Assembly (NCBI GenBank): GCA_028867235.1
Contig: JAGWGS010000034.1
Coordinates: forward strand, 1 to 9,916
Length of the DNA stretch: 9,916 nucleotides
Reading direction: 5' to 3'
Source: Nitrososphaerota archaeon
Lineage (GTDB): Archaea; Thermoproteota; Nitrososphaeria; Nitrososphaerales; Nitrosopumilaceae
The notes beneath the pieces were generated by a model. That model did no database searches. It saw only the letters and a list, made by a program, of their open reading frames with translations, and had not been told where the DNA came from. The first letter of the stretch is position 1. The number at the start of each line of letters is the position of its first letter. A program made the position numbers and the translations under genes. Shown in pieces: positions 4,622 through 9,916 of this stretch.

Positions 4622-5458
4622 GTGCAGATACCATCAAGCAATCCAGATGTTTTTGTAAAATTGCTGAGTGAAAAGGCAGAACTTGTTCGTACCTTATTTC
4701 TTGAGCACGTCGCCAGTTTGACAAAAAAGGCATCCCTAAAAGTAATGCTTGGAGATGGGACCGTTACGGATCAAGAATCATTTGATCCTGCCTTGATAAG
4801 ACAATTCTTTGCTAATCTTCTAAGAGATATACCTGATTGGGACAACCAAGGAGTATCATCTACAGTAGAAAAAGATCTTAGACGTATATTTATCAAATTT
4901 GAGATAAAAGAAGGAAACTATCTTCTTTCAGCACACATGTCATTGCAGTATCATGCATTGTTATTTTACAAGCTTGATCACAAGGTAATAGAGATACAAA
5001 AAGAACTAGCAGATATCTCTGACATGGTATCTAATTTACAGGTCAAGGTAGGACCTGAAAATGACAAGATAATACATGAAAAGTTACAAAAAGAAGGATA
5101 CACAGACCTTGATGAACAAAAATTATTCGAGGTTTTATTCAATCGAGAAGACATGACACAAGAGATTGTAAAATCAATTGAGGTTTCACACCAAGAACAT
5201 ACCAGACTTGTATCAAACAGAGACAGATTGTTCAAAGAATTAGATAACATGTTAATCGAGGTATATCATACAACACCAGTCTTAATTGATGAGAACAAAA
5301 TGATCGCTGCAGAAGAAGGATGTCTGTGTAATTTTAATTTAGAATATTTGAAAAACAACATTCGTGAAGGAAACATCAATCTGACAAGAATTGCAGAGCA
5401 AACAAAGACAAATTTGTTTTTGCATTTGGATAATATCATAAAAATTTTAAAAAATTAA
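4622..5458 (+). CDS. 278-aa helical protein, unknown function
   Basis: This hydrophilic cytoplasmic protein starts with GTG; no in-frame ATG lies just upstream, and the overlapping ATG at 4620 is in another frame. Residues 1-115 look mixed alpha/beta, with 'LKVMLGDGTV' near 39-48 and 'LIRQFFANLLRDIPDW' near 58-73. Residues about 120-150 (HKVIEIQKELADISDMVSNL) and 185-220 (EHTRLVSNRDRLFKELDNML) have heptad spacing typical of coiled coils. A 'GCLC' pair of cysteines lies near residues 233-236, and the C terminus is again helical. I recognise no enzyme motif. It shares a divergent promoter region with the zinc-ribbon/cyclase operon, which is a weak hint of co-regulation. Structural adaptor or signalling partner roles are speculative. 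Confidence 0.7.
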   Translation: MQIPSSNPDVFVKLLSEKAELVRTLFLEHVASLTKKASLKVMLGDGTVTDQESFDPALIRQFFANLLRDIPDWDNQGVSSTVEKDLRRIFIKFEIKEGNYLLSAHMSLQYHALLFYKLDHKVIEIQKELADISDMVSNLQVKVGPENDKIIHEKLQKEGYTDLDEQKLFEVLFNREDMTQEIVKSIEVSHQEHTRLVSNRDRLFKELDNMLIEVYHTTPVLIDENKMIAAEEGCLCNFNLEYLKNNIREGNINLTRIAEQTKTNLFLHLDNIIKILKN

Positions 5459-5463
5459 AAAAT

Positions 5464-5473
5464 TGTTTATATT
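5464..5473 (+). promoter_or_regulatory. TATA-like box before the structured RNA candidate
   Basis: The sequence gtttatatta is centred about 28-32 nt before the start of the stem at 5501. It cannot serve the dehydratase gene, which begins about 290 bp away and has its own TATA-like ttaataaa at 5726-5733. Confidence 0.4.
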
Positions 5474-5496
5474 AAAGTGATTTTACAAAATAATAC

Positions 5497-5599
5497 AATT
5501 AGTCAAGAGGTCAAGGCCATTTTTCATGGTGTCACAAATTGGGGAGTAGGCACCACAGAAAGACGTTATGACACTCTTGACTTAGATCTCTAGTTTTCT
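5497..5599 (+). ncRNA. Candidate structured noncoding RNA, no known family
   Basis: The element is closed by AGTCAAGAG (5501-5509) with CTCTTGACT (5574-5582), continued inward past a bulged A5573 by GTCA (5510-5513) with TGAC (5569-5572), giving 13 bp. Inside, CCAT (5517-5520) can pair with ATGG (5526-5529). Alternatively TGGTGTC (5527-5533) can pair with GGCACCA (5549-5555) over 7 bp; the two hairpins share bases and exclude each other. A TATA-like box at 5464-5473 predicts a start near 5497, and tagttttctc (5591-5600) could end transcription. There is no ORF of meaningful length. The rest of the 294-bp gap (5600-5752) is plain AT-rich sequence ending in the dehydratase promoter. A small inverted-repeat mobile remnant (MITE) is the main alternative, but no target duplication is seen. 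Confidence 0.45.
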
Positions 5600-5725
5600 C
5601 AGAATATTATTTAGGCCTTTCCTGATCCTTGAAAACCTTACTAAATAATGCATTAATTACATATTTTCTTCTTAAAATATCAATAAATTTTATAAATTAT
5701 AGACTGTTTTTTTGGTCCAACCCAA

Positions 5726-5733
5726 TTAATAAA
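5726..5733 (+). promoter_or_regulatory. TATA-like box for ilvA
   Basis: The sequence ttaataaa lies 20-27 nt before the ATG at 5753, fitting a leaderless or nearly leaderless transcript. This makes it unlikely that the structured element upstream is part of the ilvA leader. Confidence 0.4.
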
Positions 5734-5752
5734 CCAAATATACCAAGACTGG

Positions 5753-6973
5753 ATGAAAAATCTGATGAATGTAACTTTTGATGACATACTAAAATCCCAG
5801 AAAATTCAGCGCAATGTAATTCGTAGGACTCCTCTTGAGAGCTCACACTCATTTAGCGTGATGACTGGTTCAAAGATATATCTAAAATCAGAGTGTCTAC
5901 AGAAAACTGGCTCGTTTAAGGTACGTGGAGCTTATGCAAAGATTGCAAGCTTATCAAAAGAGGAAAAACGAAAAGGAGTAATCACAGCTTCTGCAGGAAA
6001 CCATGCTCAAGGAGTGGCATATGCATCAGCCTTGGAAAAAATTTCCTGTACAATTGTAATGCCTGTTAATGCTTCACCTGCCAAAGTTTCTGCCACAAGA
6101 TCATATGGAGCAAATGTAATATTGGAAGGATCAGTCTATGACGAATCTTCAGCAAAAGCAGCAGAACTTGCAGAAAAGACCGGGGCTACAATAGTTCACG
6201 CATTTGATGACGAGACAGTAATTGCAGCTCAAGGAGTAATTGGACTTGAAATTATGGAAGATCTTCCAGATGTTGATGAAATCTATGTTCCAATTGGTGG
6301 AGGAGGTCTTGCGGCAGGAATTTTAAAAGCAGTCAAGACCAAAAAACCAAAGGTCAAGGTGGTAGGAGTACAATCTGCAGGGTTTCCAGCAATGAAAAAA
6401 TCATTTGATGCGGGAAGATTGCAATCAGTATCAGGACATAGAACTATTGCAGACGGAATATCAGTAAAAACACCCGGTCAATCCACATTTAAGATAATCA
6501 ATGAACTAATTGACGATATTGTTCTGGTTGATGATTCTACAATAGTAAAAGCCATGTTTCTTTTAATGGAAAGAACAAAGATGGTTGTAGAACCCGCAGG
6601 AGCAGTTGCATTAGCACATCTTCTTGACAAAAAACCTGCAAAGGGAAAGAAGGTAGTTCCAATTCTATCTGGCGGAAACATAGACATGTACTTACTAGGA
6701 CAAATTGTATCAAAAGGCCTCACAGAGATGGGCAGGATGGTAAAGATATTTGTCCTTCTAACTGACAAACCAGGGGCATTAAGAGAAGTAGTAGAGCAGA
6801 TATCATCTCTTAGTGTAAATATTGTCGATGTAATTCATGACAGGCTTAGCTCAAGCATACCTGCAGGAACAGCAGGAGTAACATTGAGCCTTGAAACACA
6901 AGATCAGAAACATGCAGAACAATTGATTGGTTTTCTTAAAAAGAAGAACATCCAATTCAAAGTAGTAACATAA
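5753..6973 (+). CDS. ilvA: Threonine dehydratase (threonine ammonia-lyase) with ACT domain
   Basis: This 406-aa PLP enzyme deaminates threonine to 2-oxobutanoate and ammonia, the first committed step of isoleucine synthesis by this route. The catalytic Lys56 sits in 'TGSFKVRGA'. Other marks are the substrate loop 'SAGNHAQG' (80-87), the phosphate-binding glycine loop 'GGGG' (182-185), and 'PILSGGN' near residue 305, whose Ser contacts the cofactor ring. Residues 329-406 form one ACT domain (MVKIFVLLTDKPGALREVVE), a regulatory module that usually binds an amino acid such as isoleucine or valine. The length matches single-ACT bacterial and archaeal forms, not the longer two-ACT-like enteric enzyme. 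A catabolic role cannot be excluded. It converges with the transporter gene, 11 bp apart. Confidence 0.93.
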   Translation: MKNLMNVTFDDILKSQKIQRNVIRRTPLESSHSFSVMTGSKIYLKSECLQKTGSFKVRGAYAKIASLSKEEKRKGVITASAGNHAQGVAYASALEKISCTIVMPVNASPAKVSATRSYGANVILEGSVYDESSAKAAELAEKTGATIVHAFDDETVIAAQGVIGLEIMEDLPDVDEIYVPIGGGGLAAGILKAVKTKKPKVKVVGVQSAGFPAMKKSFDAGRLQSVSGHRTIADGISVKTPGQSTFKIINELIDDIVLVDDSTIVKAMFLLMERTKMVVEPAGAVALAHLLDKKPAKGKKVVPILSGGNIDMYLLGQIVSKGLTEMGRMVKIFVLLTDKPGALREVVEQISSLSVNIVDVIHDRLSSSIPAGTAGVTLSLETQDQKHAEQLIGFLKKKNIQFKVVT

Positions 6974-6984
6974 AGACTGTTTTA

Positions 6985-8235
6985 CTACCTGCCTACAAGC
7001 GACAAGATGTTAAATGACAAGATTATTCCAACAAAAATGCATGATACTATTGTAGTTATTTTTCTATTTGTAAATTCGCCCATTATTTTTTTATCCATAG
7101 TCAAAATTACAACAGGTATTACTGCAAGTGGGATTAACATGCTCAAGACAAATTGGCTATACACCAATATGTGTAACGGGTCAAATCCAAGAAATATGGC
7201 CGCACTTGTAGGAACTACGTTGATGAATCTTGTAATAATTCTTCGTAACCAGATGTTTATTTTTTTTCCTAAAAATCCTTCCATTATTATTTGACCTGAC
7301 AATGTTCCTGCAACTGATGATGCAATACCTGATGAGAGCAAAGTGATAAGAAACACCACTCCTGCAGATATTCCAAATAACGGTACAAGAGTCTTGTATG
7401 CCTCAGAGATTGATTGAATTTGAGAATTATGCGGATAGAAAGCAACTGCTGCCATCAATAATATTGCAGCATTTACAAGTGCGGCAATTGTGAGCAAAAA
7501 TATAGTCTCTGCAAGATGTAACCTACGCATTCTTTTTTTCTCTTCAACTGTTTTGTTGTTTGCTTTTTCTTTTGTAAGAAATGAATGCAAAAATACAACA
7601 TGTGGCATCACAGTGGCACCAATTATTCCAACTGATACAAACAATGCATCATGGTTAGCAAAGTGCGGTAAAAGTGAGCCACTCAGTATTCCTTCAACAC
7701 TGGGAGGAGCCACAGACAGCTCGTAGATATATCCAAAACTAATGATGGATACAAAGAGCAAAAAGATTTGTTCTAAAACCCTGAATTTTTTGTATGTAAG
7801 TGCGAGTATTAGGATTACATCAACTGCACCAAATATTGCAGCATAAATCATTGGAACCCCGAATAAGAGATTTAATGCAATTACAGTACCAAGATATTCT
7901 GCCAAATCAGTGGCAGCAGCCATTACCTCAGTACTCAACCAATATGGTATGACAAACATCTTTTTCCCTAATTTTTCTCGTAATAATTCAGCAAGACTTT
8001 TGTCTGTGGCAATTCCCAGTTTTCCCGACAGATACTGGACAAGCATTGCCATGGCACTAGAGAGCCACACTACCCACAATAATGAATATCCAAAGGCTGA
8101 ACCTCCCTGAAGATCAGTTCCATAGTTTCCAGGGTCAATATACGCAATACTGACAATCAATGCAGGCCCGGAATATGCTATGAATCTCCTAAGAGAGTGA
8201 ACAAGGTTTGAGAATCTAGATCCAGATAATGACAT
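6985..8235 (-). CDS. mntH: NRAMP-family divalent metal (Mn/Fe) transporter
   Basis: This 416-aa protein has about eleven hydrophobic helices and belongs in the cytoplasmic membrane, where NRAMP proteins import Mn(II), Fe(II) and related metals with protons. The first-helix metal site 'DPGN' is present (Asp34, Asn37), and the sixth helix has 'GATVMPHVVFLHS' with Met210, the residue that favours transition metals over Ca/Mg. The usual MPHN is MPHV here (Val213), a mild change beside the site. The Lys/Arg-rich loop after the sixth helix (KEKANNKTVEEKKRMRR) is expected to be cytoplasmic. A TATA-like box (minus strand, 8267-8276) lies about 37 nt upstream of the ATG. I see no clear MntR or DtxR operator. 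For an ammonia oxidiser, Mn and Fe supply is a plausible role; exact metal preference is not fixed. Confidence 0.92.
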   Translation of the reverse strand: MSLSGSRFSNLVHSLRRFIAYSGPALIVSIAYIDPGNYGTDLQGGSAFGYSLLWVVWLSSAMAMLVQYLSGKLGIATDKSLAELLREKLGKKMFVIPYWLSTEVMAAATDLAEYLGTVIALNLLFGVPMIYAAIFGAVDVILILALTYKKFRVLEQIFLLFVSIISFGYIYELSVAPPSVEGILSGSLLPHFANHDALFVSVGIIGATVMPHVVFLHSFLTKEKANNKTVEEKKRMRRLHLAETIFLLTIAALVNAAILLMAAVAFYPHNSQIQSISEAYKTLVPLFGISAGVVFLITLLSSGIASSVAGTLSGQIIMEGFLGKKINIWLRRIITRFINVVPTSAAIFLGFDPLHILVYSQFVLSMLIPLAVIPVVILTMDKKIMGEFTNRKITTIVSCIFVGIILSFNILSLVGR

Positions 8236-8266
8236 TGTGCTGTGATTTGCATGAGGATTTATTCTT

Positions 8267-8276
8267 CATATAAAAG
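8267..8276 (-). promoter_or_regulatory. TATA box for the NRAMP gene
   Basis: On the minus strand the sequence reads cttttatatg, a good TATA box, about 37 nt before the ATG. It predicts a leader of about 10 nt. Confidence 0.5.
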
Positions 8277-8361
8277 TTAGCTATGGCTAAATTATTTAGT
8301 CCAGTCTAAATTATAGATTTTTTCAAAATAATTAATAATATACAAAATAAAACAAGTCCAA

Positions 8362-8799
8362 TTGATAACAAAGAATGATTGGAAGGGAAGCTCTTATCTT
8401 ACTTGGAAAGAAATAGAGCAACAAGTATCATCACTAGTAAAAAAAATAGAAAAAACAGGTTTTGAGTTTGACAAAATTGCAACAGTATCACGTGGAGGAC
8501 TAGTTCCTGCAAGACTTGTAGCGGATTATTTTAACATAAAGACAATTCAGGTAGATGGAAAAAAGATCTCTCAAGAGACTTTGTTTGTGGACGACATTTA
8601 TGATTCAGGCAATACCTTTAGGAAAATATCTCCCAGAGTAGAACATCCAAAAAAATTTTTGTATGCTACACTTGTTGCTAGAAAAGGCGTCAAATATCCA
8701 AAAAATTTAGTATATGGCAAGAAAACGCATGGATGCGAATATGTTGTTTTTCCATGGGACAGGCTTGAATTTGAAAGGTCTCATTTGACTAAAGATTAA
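8362..8799 (+). CDS. Phosphoribosyltransferase domain protein
   Basis: This 145-aa protein has the type I phosphoribosyltransferase signature 'ETLFVDDIYDSGNTF' (about residues 72-86), where the paired aspartates and the following loop hold the ribose phosphate. The upstream 'TVSRGGLVPARLVADYF' (about 42-58) is the usual pyrophosphate-loop region. The segment between these two motifs is short compared with Gpt or hypoxanthine transferases, so the specificity hood is small. The end 'VVFPWDRLEF' resembles Gpt-like xanthine/guanine enzymes, where an aromatic residue near the C terminus stacks on the base. Purine salvage is likely but the base is uncertain. The start is TTG; a TATA-like aataatatac (about 8333-8342) lies 20-29 nt before it, and no in-frame ATG is close by. 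Confidence 0.85.
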   Translation: MITKNDWKGSSYLTWKEIEQQVSSLVKKIEKTGFEFDKIATVSRGGLVPARLVADYFNIKTIQVDGKKISQETLFVDDIYDSGNTFRKISPRVEHPKKFLYATLVARKGVKYPKNLVYGKKTHGCEYVVFPWDRLEFERSHLTKD

Positions 8800-8802
8800 G
8801 TA
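8795..8802 (+). promoter_or_regulatory. ATTAAGTA box for the 38-aa gene
   Basis: The octamer attaagta overlaps the transferase stop and begins 30 nt before the ATG at 8825. It is identical to the octamer at 8946-8953 and is a plausible weak TATA element. Confidence 0.4.
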
Positions 8803-8824
8803 CGAGAAGACAAGTTAGAAAATC

Positions 8825-8941
8825 ATGAATCCATTTTCATGCTCAAAATGTTTTGTTGGATACAGACCTAGAGAATTGATATCATGCCCTAAATGCGGAC
8901 AAGAGTTTTGTGGAACCTGCTTTAAACAACACAGTCACTAG
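8825..8941 (+). CDS. 38-aa zinc-finger microprotein with eight ligands
   Basis: The short frame encodes MNPFSCSKC, a basic linker (GYRPREL), 'CPKCGQEFCGTC' and 'FKQHSH'. The ligands are Cys6, Cys9, Cys21, Cys24, Cys29, Cys32, His36 and His38: C-x2-C-x11-C-x2-C-x4-C-x2-C-x3-H-x-H. This is enough for two zinc ions in a cross-braced fold like AN1 or B-box fingers, and the 'C-P-x-C-G-x4-C' core resembles AN1 fingers. Those domains usually bind proteins, often in ubiquitin-related or chaperone contexts; no such partner is visible here. An attaagta element lies 30 nt before the ATG, and a copy of the same octamer precedes the next gene, supporting real expression. It sits 25 bp after the transferase and 35 bp before the zinc-ribbon gene. 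Confidence 0.7.
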   Translation: MNPFSCSKCFVGYRPRELISCPKCGQEFCGTCFKQHSH

Positions 8942-8945
8942 AAAA

Positions 8946-8953
8946 ATTAAGTA
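8946..8953 (+). promoter_or_regulatory. ATTAAGTA box for the 8977 gene
   Basis: The octamer attaagta begins 31 nt before the ATG at 8977 and 22 nt before the ATG at 8968. The matching spacing with the copy at 8795-8802 favours 8977 as the start. Confidence 0.4.
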
Positions 8954-8976
8954 GTGGACTAAATTCAATGTATAAC

Positions 8977-9456
8977 ATGTCTGCTTTTGGCGGAGACGAT
9001 GTTGATACTTTAGCTCTTATGTTTGATAAATTACAATATATCTTTCGAGGATACGACCCATACATTCAGACATTTACTGAGATGTTGCAGGCATACAAGG
9101 AAGGCAGAGTTTCTGAGCGAGAATATTATGCTGCAATGATTGACGCAGTATTCAAGTATTCTGCCCTGGAATTTCTTGGTCTAAAGGCCATGTTTGAGAT
9201 TAAAAAAGCCCTAAACAGGATGAATAATCCATCACGCAGTCAACAATCTGTGCCTGGCATGATATCAGGAAATGCCATGGGCCAATCAATGTCAGGACCT
9301 CAAAATTCTATTGCATCATTTATCAATGCAAAAAGTCTTCCAGGAAGAGATGAAATCACAAAGTCCGTGGCAGGCACAGACAAGAAATGTATATCATGTG
9401 GAAAAACATTGTCGGATACTGCAAAATTTTGTACCTCTTGTGGCAACAAAGTATAA
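8977..9456 (+). CDS. Helical protein with C-terminal zinc ribbon, unknown function
   Basis: This protein of 159 residues from ATG 8977 (162 from ATG 8968) has three parts. Residues 1-80 are helical (DTLALMFDKLQYIFRGYDPYIQTF... EYYAAMIDAVFKYSALEFLGLKAMF). Residues about 85-130 are a low-complexity linker rich in Ser, Gln, Met, Asn and Gly. The last 25 residues form a zinc ribbon, 'KKCISCGKTLSDTAKFCTSCGNKV', with two C-x2-C-G knuckles. Ribbons at protein ends of this kind commonly bind partner proteins or nucleic acids; no enzyme is implied. I prefer the second ATG because the attaagta box is then 31 nt upstream, as in the preceding gene, but the first ATG is possible. It is probably expressed with or beside the 38-aa zinc-finger gene. 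Confidence 0.75.
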   Translation: MSAFGGDDVDTLALMFDKLQYIFRGYDPYIQTFTEMLQAYKEGRVSEREYYAAMIDAVFKYSALEFLGLKAMFEIKKALNRMNNPSRSQQSVPGMISGNAMGQSMSGPQNSIASFINAKSLPGRDEITKSVAGTDKKCISCGKTLSDTAKFCTSCGNKV

Positions 9457-9512
9457 GAAAACCCAGAAAAATAATTCAAGAACTAAATAATCCCCATATT
9501 AGAAAGAAATTC

Positions 9513-9587
9513 GGATCGGTAGTCTAGCCTGGTTAGGATATCGCACTCACACTGCGGGGGTCGCTGGTTCAAATCCGGCCCGATCCA
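9513..9587 (+). tRNA. tRNA-Val(CAC)
   Basis: The acceptor stem is 9513-9519 with 9580-9586 (GGATCGG/CCGATCC), followed by discriminator A9587. The D stem is 9522-9525 with 9536-9539, containing two G-U pairs. The anticodon stem is 9541-9545 with 9553-9557 around loop CTCACAC, giving anticodon CAC at 9548-9550. The T arm is 9563-9567 with 9575-9579 around TTCAAAT. CCA is not encoded and there is no intron. A TTTTT at 9591-9595 directly follows and probably ends transcription. Confidence 0.93.
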
Positions 9588-9590
9588 TCC

Positions 9591-9595
9591 TTTTT
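9591..9595 (+). terminator. Short T-run after tRNA-Val
   Basis: Five T residues begin four nt after the tRNA discriminator base, the common position of an archaeal tRNA stop signal. Confidence 0.4.
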
Positions 9596-9633
9596 AAACT
9601 AGAAGAATATCGCAGAGAAAATCTACACGAGTT

Positions 9634-9641
9634 TTTTAAAC
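9634..9641 (+). promoter_or_regulatory. TATA-like box for the secreted protein gene
   Basis: The sequence ttttaaac (in gttttttaaac) lies 26-33 nt before the ATG at 9667, the leaderless distance seen for other genes in this window. Confidence 0.45.
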
Positions 9642-9666
9642 TATACATGTCCAGTACGTGTAAAAT

Positions 9667-9916
9667 ATGAAAATTCTACATTATTCCATAATTATAACAA
9701 TAGGAATGGTGGTGATGACCATGTCATCTTTCAATGACACATTTGCACAAAATGTAACAAATTCTTCAAATGTCATTCCGCCAATTCCATCTGCAATACT
9801 TCATTCTCCAATGCCAACATTGTCACCATCTGAGAATCAGTCAGTAGTTAATGTGGCACTATCTATTCCTGAATTACAAAACTGGTCGCATGACTGGAAA
9901 TATGTGGGAATGGGAT
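9667..9916 (+). CDS. Secreted protein with signal peptide, N-terminal part
   Basis: The frame runs off the right edge; 83 codons are visible. It begins with a short basic N terminus (MKILHYS), a hydrophobic stretch (about residues 8-19), and a likely signal peptidase site after 'NDTFA' at residue 27, with Gln next. Alanine-Gln after an F-A pair is the form I associate with secreted thaumarchaeal proteins. The mature start is rich in Asn, Ser and Pro (NVTNSSNVIPPIPS), with N-x-T/S sites open to glycosylation, and looks like an unstructured linker before a domain that begins near 'VVNVALSIPELQNWSHDWKYVG'. The domain cannot be identified from so little. A TATA-like box lies at 9634-9641. Confidence 0.75.
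   Translation, partial: MKILHYSIIITIGMVVMTMSSFNDTFAQNVTNSSNVIPPIPSAILHSPMPTLSPSENQSVVNVALSIPELQNWSHDWKYVGMG

Noticed and set aside
5501..5582. Structured element as RNase P RNA, a tRNA or a known riboswitch
   Set aside because: An ACAGAA at 5555-5560 recalls RNase P, but the element is far too short and lacks the other conserved blocks; no cloverleaf forms. ilvA has its own TATA-like box, so an ilvA leader riboswitch is not supported.
7007..8110. Several plus-strand frames opposite the NRAMP gene
   Set aside because: They are antisense to a full-length transporter with intact motifs and have no promoter or domain support.
9272..9490. Plus-strand 72-codon frame inside the zinc-ribbon gene
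   Set aside because: It is an offset reading of the linker and ribbon of the 8977 gene and loses the two C-x2-C knuckles.
1..9916. CRISPR array, insertion sequence or tandem repeats
   Set aside because: No regularly spaced repeats, transposase motifs or long direct repeats were seen on either strand.

Overview
The window looks like chromosome of an ammonia-oxidising archaeon (Thaumarchaeota/Nitrososphaerota, probably the Nitrosopumilus/Nitrosarchaeum side). The reasons are AT-rich DNA, short densely packed genes, TATA-like boxes about 25-30 nt before many start codons (leaderless transcripts), several TTG/GTG starts, tRNA genes without an encoded CCA, and protein types typical of that group. 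The lineage is inferred from sequence style and remembered families; no database search was possible.

Left edge (1-1570): the C-terminal end of a probable tyrosine integrase, tRNA-Phe(GAA), a four-helix membrane protein on the minus strand, a small protein of a thaumarchaeal family (probably DUF6659), and a short Lys-rich/acidic protein. Next (1615-2909) come two overlapping stand-alone RAM (Lrp/AsnC effector) domain genes, a VOC/glyoxalase-fold protein, and, converging on it, a second member of the same small family.

Middle (2949-5458): a methionine-rich protein with a C-terminal coiled coil; an unlisted 49-codon Cys/His gene whose promoter is flanked by an inverted repeat; a class III nucleotide cyclase preceded in its operon by a 48-aa zinc ribbon; and a divergent 278-aa protein of unknown function. 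This looks like a small signalling neighbourhood, but no shared pathway can be proved from sequence. The gap 5459-5752 holds a strong candidate for an undescribed structured RNA: a 13-bp closing stem around two mutually exclusive hairpins, with a TATA-like box at the right distance upstream.

Right part (5753-9916): threonine dehydratase with an ACT domain (isoleucine pathway), a convergent NRAMP metal transporter, a phosphoribosyltransferase, a 38-aa eight-ligand zinc-finger microprotein, a protein with a C-terminal zinc ribbon, tRNA-Val(CAC), and the start of a secreted protein that runs off the window.

The most useful additions beyond long genes are three Cys-rich microgenes (49, 48 and 38 aa), the RNA candidate, and the cyclase with substituted catalytic residues.
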